Assembly: GCF_020639365.1 (NCBI RefSeq)
Contig: NZ_JAINUL010000001.1
Coordinates: 6,764,910-6,828,909, forward strand
Length of the DNA: 64,000 bases
Direction of reading: 5' to 3'
Origin: Streptomyces flavotricini
Lineage (GTDB): Bacteria > Actinomycetota > Actinomycetes > Streptomycetales > Streptomycetaceae
Each line of letters starts with the position of its first letter. Position 1 is the stretch's first letter. The position numbers and the translations under genes are program-made. This document shows, piece by piece, positions 41,306-49,266 of the stretch. The notes under the pieces were generated by a model. The model ran no database searches, was not told the DNA's origin, and saw only the letters and a list, made by a program, of their open reading frames with translations.

Positions 41306-42274
41306 ATGGCTGCCAACGCCATCGACCAGACCCGCCGGATGCTGTCCCTGGTGACCTACCTGCGCGAGCGCCCCGGGGCGCACGTCGCGGACGTCGCCCG
41401 CGCCTTCGGGATCACCGAGGACGAGCTGATCTCGGACCTCGACGTGCTGCCCATGTGCGGGACCAGCTTCCGCGGCGGGGACCTGCTCGACATCGACACC
41501 GACGGGGAGCGCATCTGGTGGCGCAACCCCGACGCCTCGGGGGAGTCCACCGCCGAGCCGCTGCGCCTGGCCGCCGACGAGGCGACCGCGCTGCTGGTCG
41601 CCGCCCGCGCCGTGGCCACGCTGCCGGGGCTGCGCGAGAGCGACCGGGACGCCCTGCTGCGGGCCACCGCGAAGCTGGAGGCCGCCGCGGGCGAGGCGGC
41701 CGGGGCCAGCTCCCGGCTGTCGGTGACCTTCGAGGCGGAGGGCGGGGTCTTCGCCGACGTCGACCGGGCCATCGCGGAACGCCGGCGGCTGTGGCTGCGC
41801 TACTACTCGCCCGCCCGTGACGAGCTGACCGAGCGCAAGGTCGACCCGATCCGCCTCTTCGCGGTGGGCCACACCTACATGGAGGGCTGGTGCCACCTCT
41901 CCGAGGCCCGGCGCACCTTCCGCCTCGACCGGGTCGCCGAGATCCGGCTCCTGGACGAGCGGGCCGAGCCGCCCGCCATCGAGCCGCGCGATCTGTCCGA
42001 GGGGCTCGTCCAGCCGGCCGCCGAGGACCCGGAGGTCGTGGTCGAGGTCGGACCGGGCGGCCGCTGGGTCGCCGAGTACTACCCGCACGACAGCGCCGAG
42101 GAGCTCTCCGACGGCGGCCTGCGGATCACGCTGCGCAGCCCCGACCCGGCCTCGCTGCGCCGGCTCGCGCTGCGGCTGGGCCGCGAGGGCCGGATCGTGG
42201 CGCCCGCGGAGCTGGCCGACAGCGCTCGGCAGGCGGCGCGGGAGGCGCTCGCCGGGTACGGGGAACAGGGCTGA
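41306..42274 (+). CDS. pafC: PafC, WYL-domain transcriptional regulator
   Basis: 322-aa partner of PafB with the same architecture. The helix-turn-helix has RPGAHVADVARAFGITEDELISDL. The WYL domain has RRLWLRYYSPARDELTERKVDP and TYMEGWCHLSEARRTFRLDRVAEI. A C-terminal extension follows. GGGGGAG lies upstream of the ATG. It probably works as a complex with PafB in DNA-damage transcription. Confidence 0.93.
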   Translation: MAANAIDQTRRMLSLVTYLRERPGAHVADVARAFGITEDELISDLDVLPMCGTSFRGGDLLDIDTDGERIWWRNPDASGESTAEPLRLAADEATALLVAARAVATLPGLRESDRDALLRATAKLEAAAGEAAGASSRLSVTFEAEGGVFADVDRAIAERRRLWLRYYSPARDELTERKVDPIRLFAVGHTYMEGWCHLSEARRTFRLDRVAEIRLLDERAEPPAIEPRDLSEGLVQPAAEDPEVVVEVGPGGRWVAEYYPHDSAEELSDGGLRITLRSPDPASLRRLALRLGREGRIVAPAELADSARQAAREALAGYGEQG

Positions 42275-42389
42275 AGAACCGGTACGAGCAGGGCTGGGCA
42301 AGGGGAAGCGGCGGGGCCGTGCGGTACGGGCCCGGCCGTACGGGAGCCGCGTCGTCCGCGAGCGGACGGCATGAGGGGAGCGCCGAGCG

Positions 42390-42647
42390 ATGTCGCCAAT
42401 GTCCGGGCCACGGGGTGTGCAGGCGGCCGCGGGGCCGCCGGTCTCCTTCAAAGCGGCCTGTTCCGCCTGCCGGGCCCGCTTCGAGCTGGACGCCGGAGCC
42501 CTGCGCCTGGTGATCGGCGGGAGCCGACGGACCACGTTCTACTCGTTCACCTGTCCCGCGTGTGGAGCCTGCGTCCGCAAACCGGCCGGTGAGCGCATCG
42601 TGGAACTGCTGACCGGCGGCGGCGTGAGCACCCTGCGCAGCGTCTGA
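42390..42647 (+). CDS. Small zinc-ribbon protein of unknown function
   Basis: 85 aa. Two CxxC pairs (FKAACSACRARFEL and YSFTCPACGACVRKPAG) form a likely zinc ribbon. An N-terminal stretch of ~18 residues is low complexity. It starts at ATG 42390 with GGGGAG 10 nt upstream; another ATG follows three codons later. GC bias supports coding. It lies between pafC and a small membrane protein, but nothing points to its partner. Confidence 0.75.
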   Translation: MSPMSGPRGVQAAAGPPVSFKAACSACRARFELDAGALRLVIGGSRRTTFYSFTCPACGACVRKPAGERIVELLTGGGVSTLRSV

Positions 42648-42661
42648 GGCGACCGGTGGCC

Positions 42662-42667
42662 TAGGCT
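42662..42667 (+). promoter_or_regulatory. -10 hexamer TAGGCT, 6 nt before a small membrane-protein ATG
   Basis: TAGGCT ends 6 nt before the ATG at 42674, with no ribosome site between. The spacing is the same as at mshC, predicting a leaderless mRNA. Confidence 0.45.
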
Positions 42668-42673
42668 CGGAGC

Positions 42674-42874
42674 ATGCTGTGGCCGATGCTCGCAATCGCC
42701 CTGGGTTTCCTCGGGCTCGCCGTCCTCGCCGTCCTCGCGGTGCGCGTCTTCGTGGAGGTGCGGCGACTGTCCGGCCAGGTCGAGCTGGCCAGCCGACGGA
42801 TCGCGGACGCCTCGGCGGACCTGGAGCGGGCGGCGAACGACCTGGCACGTACAGGCGGCGCCGTCCGGCCGTGA
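42674..42874 (+). CDS. Small single-span membrane protein
   Basis: 66 aa. One N-terminal membrane helix (about 2-28, MLWPMLAIALGFLGLAVLAV) is followed by an amphipathic, coiled-coil-like cytoplasmic tail (EVRRLSGQVELASRRIADAS). The shape resembles TatA/TatB or DUF948-like proteins, and the tatA gene lies 215 bp downstream, so a TatB-like role can be considered. No TatB hallmark such as Pro-Gly after the helix is present. Function unknown. Confidence 0.6.
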   Translation: MLWPMLAIALGFLGLAVLAVLAVRVFVEVRRLSGQVELASRRIADASADLERAANDLARTGGAVRP

Positions 42875-42966
42875 AAACGGTACAAACCACAAGATCACGT
42901 CCCGCAGGTCTCTGGAAAGTGCGGGTCGGGACCCGTACCGTCGGTCCCAGCCGCACGCAAGGCGGG

Positions 42967-43006
42967 ATACCCCGGGGGATTGCCGGGCGTTAACCCCCGG
43001 GGGTTA
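42967..43006. promoter_or_regulatory. Two palindromes upstream of tatA
   Basis: ATACCCCGGGGGAT (42967-42980, 12 of 14 symmetric) and TAACCCCCGGGGGTTA (42991-43006, perfectly symmetric) have centres 25 bp apart and share a CCCCGGGG core. A loop-free perfect palindrome suggests a dimeric protein site rather than an RNA hairpin. They lie 84-124 bp before tatA. Confidence 0.5.
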
Positions 43007-43089
43007 CGATCCTTGCCTGAGCGGTCACGGATCACGGTCCGGGGCCGCCGACACCACAACCAGCCGTTTCGGTGAGAAGGAAGTCAGAC

Positions 43090-43386
43090 ATGATCGGCAA
43101 TCTGAAGCCTCTTGAGATCCTCCTGATCATCGCCGTGATCTTCCTGCTGTTCGGTGCCAAGAAGCTCCCCGACATGGCGCGCTCCCTCGGCAAGTCGGCC
43201 CGCATCCTCAAGAGCGAGGCCAAGGCCATGAAGGCGGAGAGCGCCGCGGAGGACAACACCACCGCCGCGACCGTCGCCGACCAGACCCCGCAGCAGGCCG
43301 CCGCCCCGCGCACCATCAAGGCCGCTCCCGGCGACGTGACCAGCTCGCGTCCGGTCAACGAGCCGAACCACACCACCCAGGGCTGA
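43090..43386 (+). CDS. tatA: Sec-independent translocase subunit TatA
   Basis: 98-aa pore-forming subunit of the twin-arginine translocase. A short N-terminal membrane helix (about 8-24, ILLIIAVIFLLFGAKKLP) with the FGAKKLPDMARSLG hinge is followed by an amphipathic helix and a disordered tail. The ATG at 43090 has GAGAAGGAAG upstream. tatC follows after 73 bp; no tatB is in the window. Confidence 0.95.
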   Translation: MIGNLKPLEILLIIAVIFLLFGAKKLPDMARSLGKSARILKSEAKAMKAESAAEDNTTAATVADQTPQQAAAPRTIKAAPGDVTSSRPVNEPNHTTQG

Positions 43387-43459
43387 TCGCCCGGCCGCCG
43401 GGCTGCCAGCCCGCGGCCCTGATCACGCCGGTCATCTGCAACGAGACAAGGGACGTGGG

Positions 43460-44416
43460 TTGCTCAAGTCTGCCCGCAAGCAGGAGAAGCAGGACAAGGA
43501 CGCCGAAGGGCGGATGCCCCTTGTCGAGCACCTGCGTGAGCTGAGAAACCGCCTGTTGAAGTCGGTCCTGGCGATCCTGGTGATCACCATCGTGGCGGCC
43601 TTCTACTACAAGGACCTCATCGACTTCATGCTGAAGCCGATGCTGGACTCCGTCGGCTGCACCAACGGGGTGGTCTCGCAGCGCAACGGCCGGCCCTGCG
43701 CCGACATGACGGTGAACGGCCTCATCGCCCCGTTCTCGATCGCCCTCAAGGTCTCGCTCACCGCCGGTGTGGTGCTTTCGGCGCCGGTCTGGCTCTACCA
43801 GCTCTGGGCCTTCGTCGCCCCGGGCCTGCACAACCACGAGAAGCGCTACGCGATCGGCTTCGTGGCCGTCGGCGCTCCGCTGTTCGCCGCCGGCGGGGTC
43901 CTCGCCTACAAGCTGCTGCCGCAAACCGCGACGATCCTCCTCGAGTTCACCCCGGACAACGCGCGCAACCTGCTCCCGGTCGACGACTACCTCGACCTGG
44001 TCACGCGCATGGTCATCGTCTTCGGCCTCGCCTTCGAGCTGCCGCTGCTGCTGATCCTCCTCAACTTCACCGGGGTCCTCACCGCGAAGCGGCTGGCGAG
44101 CTGGTGGCGGGCCATGGTGCTGGGCATCACGATCTTCGCCGCGTTCGCCACGCCCACCGGTGACCCGCTGACCATGATCTCGCTGGCCGCGCCGATCGTC
44201 GCCCTCTACTTCATCGCCCTCGGGATCTGCCTGATCAACGACCGCAGGCGGCGCCGCGGCAACCCCGACGCGCTGCTCGACGACGACGAGGCCTCCGAGC
44301 TGGACCTGACGCCCGCGCCGATCGGTGAGATGGAGCCCGTCCAGGCCCCGGCCGCGCTGCCCGAGCAGGCCGACGGCGGCCGCAGGCAGATCAACGGTTA
44401 CGACGACGCGACCTGA
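43460..44416 (+). CDS. tatC: Sec-independent translocase subunit TatC
   Basis: 318-aa six-helix membrane protein that binds twin-arginine signal peptides. Conserved parts are MPLVEHLRELRNRLLKS at the N-terminus, APFSIALKVSLTAGVVLSAPVWLYQLWAF, and GLAFELPLLLILLNFTGV. A TTG at 43460 is the likely start: AAGGGA lies 6 nt upstream and no ATG or GTG fits. A ~70-residue acidic cytoplasmic tail, longer than in E. coli, is usual for streptomycetes. Confidence 0.95.
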   Translation: MLKSARKQEKQDKDAEGRMPLVEHLRELRNRLLKSVLAILVITIVAAFYYKDLIDFMLKPMLDSVGCTNGVVSQRNGRPCADMTVNGLIAPFSIALKVSLTAGVVLSAPVWLYQLWAFVAPGLHNHEKRYAIGFVAVGAPLFAAGGVLAYKLLPQTATILLEFTPDNARNLLPVDDYLDLVTRMVIVFGLAFELPLLLILLNFTGVLTAKRLASWWRAMVLGITIFAAFATPTGDPLTMISLAAPIVALYFIALGICLINDRRRRRGNPDALLDDDEASELDLTPAPIGEMEPVQAPAALPEQADGGRRQINGYDDAT

Positions 44417-44432
44417 CAGGTACATTCCCCGG

Positions 44433-45338
44433 GTGAGCGCTGAGATCACCCTCCTCGTCAATCCCATCGCGGGACGCGGCCGGGGCGCGCACGCCGCGCA
44501 GCCGGCCGCTTCCGCGCTCCGGGCCGCCGGGTTCTCCGTGCGGACGGTCCTCGGCGCCGATGCCGCGGACGCGCTGTCCCGGCTGCGCACCGCCGTCCGG
44601 GAGGGCACGGGCGCGGTGATCGCCGTCGGCGGCGACGGCGTGGTCTCGCTGGCCCTGCAGGCCCTGGCCGGGACGCTGGTACCGCTCGGGGTGGTCGCCG
44701 TGGGGACCGGGAACGACTTCGCGCGGGCCACGGGGCTGCCCGTGGGGGAGCCCGCGCAGGCGGGGCGGCTGGCCGCAGGGGCGCTCAAGGAGGGCCGGAT
44801 CCGCGAGATCGACCTCGGGCGGGTGGCGGGGACCGGACGCCGGGGGGAGACCTGGTACGGGACCGTGCTGTGCTCCGGCTTCGATTCACGGGTCAACGAC
44901 CGCGGCAACCGGATGCGGATCCCGGCGGGCCGGTTCAAGTACGATCTCGCGATCCTCGCGGAGCTGGCCGCCTTCCGGCCGTTCCCGTACCGGATCACCC
45001 TCGACGACGGTCCGGTGATCGAGACCGAGGCCGCGCTGGTCGCCGTCGGCAACGGGTCCTCGTACGGCGGCGGCATGCGCATCTGCGCGGACGCCGTCCC
45101 GGACGACGGGCTCTTCGACGTCACGGTGGTCGGGGACTGCAGCCGGACCACCTTGCTGAAGGTCTTTCCGCAGGTCTACAAGGGGAAGCACCTGAGCCAC
45201 CCGAAGGTGACCGTCCACCGGGCCGCGAAGATCACCCTGGAGGCCGCCGGGATCACCGCGTACGCCGACGGCGAGCCGCTCGGACCGCTGCCGGTGACCG
45301 CCCACTGCGTACCCGGGGCCCTGCGGCTGCTGGCGTAG
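44433..45338 (+). CDS. Diacylglycerol kinase-like lipid kinase (YegS/DgkB family)
   Basis: 301-aa NAD/DAG-kinase-fold enzyme that probably phosphorylates a lipid such as diacylglycerol. Motifs are VNPIAGRGRG, the catalytic GGDGVVSLALQAL, VAVGTGNDFARATG, and the C-terminal DDGLFDVTVV. GTG at 44433 gives VSAEITLLVNP; the ribosome site is weak. It starts 16 bp after tatC and may be cotranscribed with it. The GGDGV motif differs slightly from the usual GGDGT. Confidence 0.9.
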   Translation: MSAEITLLVNPIAGRGRGAHAAQPAASALRAAGFSVRTVLGADAADALSRLRTAVREGTGAVIAVGGDGVVSLALQALAGTLVPLGVVAVGTGNDFARATGLPVGEPAQAGRLAAGALKEGRIREIDLGRVAGTGRRGETWYGTVLCSGFDSRVNDRGNRMRIPAGRFKYDLAILAELAAFRPFPYRITLDDGPVIETEAALVAVGNGSSYGGGMRICADAVPDDGLFDVTVVGDCSRTTLLKVFPQVYKGKHLSHPKVTVHRAAKITLEAAGITAYADGEPLGPLPVTAHCVPGALRLLA

Positions 45339-45419
45339 CGCCGCCGCCGCGGCGGCCCGCGCGGTCCGTATAAATGATCGCGACTGTTGTCAGGGGCGGC
45401 GGGTAGGCTCGAAGACAAG

Positions 45420-48260
45420 ATGACCGAAGAACTCTCACCGGCGGAGCGGTACGCCGCTGCCCGGATCCGCGCCGCCGAAGAGGCCTCCGCCCTGGCCCCC
45501 TTCCGCGAGATGTACGAATTCGACCTGGACGCGTACCAGGTCGAAGCCTGCAAGGCACTGGAGGCCGGCAAGGGCGTCCTCGTCGCAGCCCCGACCGGCT
45601 CGGGCAAGACGATCGTCGGCGAGTTCGCCGTGCACCTCGCCCTCGGCCAGGGGCGCAAGTGCTTCTACACGACGCCCATCAAGGCGCTGTCGAACCAGAA
45701 GTACGCCGACCTCGTCAAGCGCTACGGCGCCGACAAGGTGGGCCTGCTGACCGGTGACAACAGCGTCAACTCCGAGGCGCCCGTGGTCGTGATGACCACC
45801 GAGGTGCTCCGCAACATGCTGTACGCCGGCTCGCAGTCGCTGCGCGGCCTCGGCTACGTGGTGATGGACGAGGTGCACTACCTCTCCGACCGGTTCCGCG
45901 GAGCCGTCTGGGAGGAAGTGATCATCCACCTCCCCGAGTCGGTCACGCTGGTGTCCCTGTCGGCCACCGTGTCCAACGCCGAGGAGTTCGGCGACTGGCT
46001 GGACACCGTGCGCGGCGACACCGAGGTGATCGTCTCCGAGGAGCGGCCCGTCCCGCTGTGGCAGCACGTCATGGCCGGCCGCAAGATCTACGACCTCTTC
46101 GAGGAGGAGTCCGACCACGGCGGCCGCGGCTCCGCGCGCCGCGAGGTCAACCCCGACCTGCTGCGCATGGCGCGCGAGGAGAACACCCGTACGTACAGTC
46201 CGAAGGACCGGCGGCGCGGCAAGATGGTCCGCGAGGCCGACCGCGAGCGCGAGCGGCGCTCCCGCGGCCGGATCTGGACGCCGAGCCGGCCCGAGGTCAT
46301 CGCCCGCCTCGACGGCGACGGGCTGCTGCCCGCCATCAACTTCATCTTCAGCCGGGCCGGCTGCGAGGCCGCCGTCCAGCAGTGCCTGTTCGCGGGCCTG
46401 CGGCTCAACGACGACACGGCCCGGCTGCGGGTCCGCGAGATCGTCGAGGAGCGGACCGCCTCCATCCCCACCGAGGACCTGCACGTCCTCGGGTACTACG
46501 AGTGGCTCGAAGGCCTGGAGCGGGGCATCGCCGCGCACCACGCCGGCATGCTGCCGACCTTCAAGGAGGTCGTGGAGGAGCTCTTCGTCCGCGGCCTGGT
46601 CAAGGCCGTCTTCGCCACCGAGACCCTGGCGCTGGGCATCAACATGCCCGCGCGCACGGTGATCCTGGAGAAGCTGGTCAAGTGGAACGGCGAGCAGCAC
46701 GCCGACATCACCCCCGGCGAGTACACGCAGCTCACCGGCCGGGCCGGGCGGCGCGGCATCGACGTCGAGGGCCACGCCGTGGTGCTGTGGCAGCGGGGGA
46801 TGGACCCGGCGGGGCTCGCCGGGCTCGCGGGCACCCGTACGTATCCGCTGCGCTCCAGCTTCAAGCCCTCGTACAACATGGCCGTGAACCTGGTCAGCCA
46901 GTTCGGGCGGCACCGCTCGCGCGAGCTGCTGGAGACCTCGTTCGCGCAGTTCCAGGCCGACCGCTCGGTCGTCGGGATCTCCCGGCAGGTGCAGCGCAAC
47001 GAGGAGGGCCTGGAGGGCTACCGGGAGGGCATGACCTGCCACCTCGGGAACTTCGAGGAGTACGCGCAGCTGCGCCGCGACCTGAAGGACCGCGAGACGG
47101 ACCTGGCCAAGCAGGGCGCGGCCCAGCGCCGGGTGCAGGCGGCCGGTTCGCTGGAGAAGCTCAAGCCGGGCGACATCATCCACGTGCCGACCGGCAAGTT
47201 CGCCGGGCTCGCGCTGGTGCTGGACCCGGGCGTGCCGGCCGGCCGGGTCAACGGGCACCGGGGGTACGAGTACGCCGAGGGGCCGCGGCCGCTGGTGCTG
47301 ACCGCGGAGCGGCAGGTCAAGCGGCTCGCCGCGATCGACTTCCCGGTCCCGGTCGAGGCGATCGAGCGGATGCGGATCCCCAAGACCTTCAACGCGCGCT
47401 CGCCGCAGTCGCGTCGGGACCTGGCGTCCCAACTGCGGGCCAAGGCCGGGCACATCGCGCCGGAGCGGCGCGGGCGCGGCCGGGCCGCGGCCGCCGACGA
47501 CCGCGAGATCACGCGGCTGCGCGCCGCGCTGCGGGCGCACCCCTGCCACGGGTGCGACGAGCGCGAGGACCACGCCCGCTGGGCGGAGCGCTACCACCGC
47601 CTGCGCCGGGACACCCAGCAGCTGGAGCGGCGCATCGAGGGCCGTACGAACACGATCGCCCGCACCTTCGACCGCATCCACGCGCTGCTCACCGAGCTGG
47701 ACTACCTGCGCGAGGACGAGGTCACCGTGCACGGCAAGCGGCTCGCCCGGCTGTACGGGGAGCTCGACCTGCTGGCCTCGGAGTGCCTGCGCGAGGGCGT
47801 CTGGGAGGGGCTGTCCCCGGCGGAACTGGCGGCCTGTGTCTCGGCGTTGGTGTTCGAGGCGCGGCAGTCCGACGACGCGGTGGCGCCGAAGGTGCCGGGC
47901 GGCGCGGCGAAGGCGGCGCTGGGCGAGATGGTCCGCATCTGGGGCCGGCTCGACGCGCTGGAGGAGGAGCACCGCATCAACCAGGCGGAGGGCGTGGGTC
48001 AGCGCGAGCCGGACCTGGGCTTCGCGTGGGCGGCGTACCAGTGGGCCTCCGACAAGAGCCTGGACGAGGTGCTGCGGGAGGCGGAGATGCCGGCCGGCGA
48101 CTTCGTCCGCTGGTGCAAGCAGGTCATCGACGTGCTGGGGCAGATCGCGGCCGCGGCCCCCTCGGCGTCGGGTGACAGCGGGAGCACGGTGGCCCGCAAT
48201 GCCCGCAAGGCCGTCGACGCCTTGCTGCGCGGCGTGGTGGCCTACAGCTCGGTCGGCTAG
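45420..48260 (+). CDS. helY: Superfamily 2 Ski2/Mtr4-like helicase (HelY type)
   Basis: 946-aa DExH helicase, likely acting on RNA. RecA1 has Walker A APTGSGKT (57-64) and DEVH in VVMDEVHYLSD (from ~150). RecA2 has the QLTGRAGRRGID motif VI region. A winged-helix and DSHCT-type C-terminal domain follow (FAWAAYQWASDKSLDEVL). A cysteine-rich insert, HPCHGCDERE, lies near 715. A TAGGCT hexamer lies 11 nt before the ATG. It is convergent with the pseudouridine synthase gene, with the stops 4 bp apart. Confidence 0.93.
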   Translation: MTEELSPAERYAAARIRAAEEASALAPFREMYEFDLDAYQVEACKALEAGKGVLVAAPTGSGKTIVGEFAVHLALGQGRKCFYTTPIKALSNQKYADLVKRYGADKVGLLTGDNSVNSEAPVVVMTTEVLRNMLYAGSQSLRGLGYVVMDEVHYLSDRFRGAVWEEVIIHLPESVTLVSLSATVSNAEEFGDWLDTVRGDTEVIVSEERPVPLWQHVMAGRKIYDLFEEESDHGGRGSARREVNPDLLRMAREENTRTYSPKDRRRGKMVREADRERERRSRGRIWTPSRPEVIARLDGDGLLPAINFIFSRAGCEAAVQQCLFAGLRLNDDTARLRVREIVEERTASIPTEDLHVLGYYEWLEGLERGIAAHHAGMLPTFKEVVEELFVRGLVKAVFATETLALGINMPARTVILEKLVKWNGEQHADITPGEYTQLTGRAGRRGIDVEGHAVVLWQRGMDPAGLAGLAGTRTYPLRSSFKPSYNMAVNLVSQFGRHRSRELLETSFAQFQADRSVVGISRQVQRNEEGLEGYREGMTCHLGNFEEYAQLRRDLKDRETDLAKQGAAQRRVQAAGSLEKLKPGDIIHVPTGKFAGLALVLDPGVPAGRVNGHRGYEYAEGPRPLVLTAERQVKRLAAIDFPVPVEAIERMRIPKTFNARSPQSRRDLASQLRAKAGHIAPERRGRGRAAAADDREITRLRAALRAHPCHGCDEREDHARWAERYHRLRRDTQQLERRIEGRTNTIARTFDRIHALLTELDYLREDEVTVHGKRLARLYGELDLLASECLREGVWEGLSPAELAACVSALVFEARQSDDAVAPKVPGGAAKAALGEMVRIWGRLDALEEEHRINQAEGVGQREPDLGFAWAAYQWASDKSLDEVLREAEMPAGDFVRWCKQVIDVLGQIAAAAPSASGDSGSTVARNARKAVDALLRGVVAYSSVG

Positions 48261-48264
48261 GCGG

Positions 48265-49248
48265 CTAGGCGGCCTGGAAGTCCTCGGGGCTGTCGGGACC
48301 TCGCCAGGCGGCGAGGTCCTGCCAGGCCCGCAGGCTCAGGCCGCTCTCGAAGCGGTGCGGGGTGCCGGTGATCGGGTCGGTGAACGCCACCGTACGGGCC
48401 AGGAGTTGGAGCGGTCTGCGGTAGTCGTCCGGAGCCGGGTCGGTGACCTGCGGGTACACCGGGTCGCCGAGGATCGGCAGGCCGAGTCCGTTCATGTGCA
48501 CCCGCAGCTGGTGGGTGCGCCCGGTGTGCGGGGTCAGCCGGTAGCGGCCCAGCTCCCCCTTGGTGTCGATGAGCTCGACCAGGCTCTCGGCGTTCGGCTC
48601 CGCGCCGGGGACCTCGGTCGCCGCCATCACCCCGCGGGTCTTCTCGATGTGGCTGCGGACCGTGCGGGGGAGGGCGACCGCCGGATCGTGGCGCGCGAGC
48701 GCCTCGTACCGCTTGAGGACCCGCCGCTCCTGGAAGAGCAGCTGGTACGCGCCGCGGTCCTCGGGGCGGATGCTGAACATCACCAGTCCGGCCGTCAGCC
48801 GGTCCAGCCGGTGCGCCGGGCTGAGCTCGGGCAGGTCGAGCTCGGTGCGCAGCCGGGCCAGGGCGGTCTGCGTGACGTGGCTGCCGCGCGGGGTGGTCGC
48901 CAGGAAGTGCGGCTTGTCCACGACCAGCAGGTGCGCGTCCCGGTGGACGACGGAGATCGGGAACGGCACCACGGGCTCCGGCTCCATGTCCCGGTGGAAC
49001 CAGAGGTAGGCGCCCGGCTCGTACGGGTCCTGCGGGCTCAGGGGCCGCCCGCCGGGGCCGAAGACGCGCCCGGCGCGCAGCAGGTGCGCGATGGACTGCG
49101 CGCCGCGGGTGCCGGCGTACCGCTCGGCGAGGTAGCCGCCGAGGTCGGGCCAGCGCCCGTCGGGGTCGGCGGGCAGCCGCAGCCGGACCGGGTCGATGCC
49201 GGCGACCTGGGGGAGGGGCGAGGGGGGTGCCTGGGCTCTGCGTCTCAT
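48265..49248 (-). CDS. RluA-family RNA pseudouridine synthase
   Basis: 327-aa pseudouridine synthase isomerising uridines in rRNA or tRNA. The signature HRLDRLTAG contains catalytic Asp149. Other family parts are LLVVDKPHFLATTP and GRTHQLRVHMNGLGLPILGD. An S4-like N-terminal region is plausible. The target site is not predictable. Confidence 0.92.
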   Translation of the reverse strand: MRRRAQAPPSPLPQVAGIDPVRLRLPADPDGRWPDLGGYLAERYAGTRGAQSIAHLLRAGRVFGPGGRPLSPQDPYEPGAYLWFHRDMEPEPVVPFPISVVHRDAHLLVVDKPHFLATTPRGSHVTQTALARLRTELDLPELSPAHRLDRLTAGLVMFSIRPEDRGAYQLLFQERRVLKRYEALARHDPAVALPRTVRSHIEKTRGVMAATEVPGAEPNAESLVELIDTKGELGRYRLTPHTGRTHQLRVHMNGLGLPILGDPVYPQVTDPAPDDYRRPLQLLARTVAFTDPITGTPHRFESGLSLRAWQDLAAWRGPDSPEDFQAA

Positions 49249-49266
49249 CGGGTCCAGGCTATGCCG

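Noticed and set aside
45343..45356. GCCGCCGCGGCGGC palindrome as the terminator of the lipid kinase gene
   Set aside because: The loop would leave only about 5 bp of stem, and simple GCC repeats give such palindromes by chance in this DNA.
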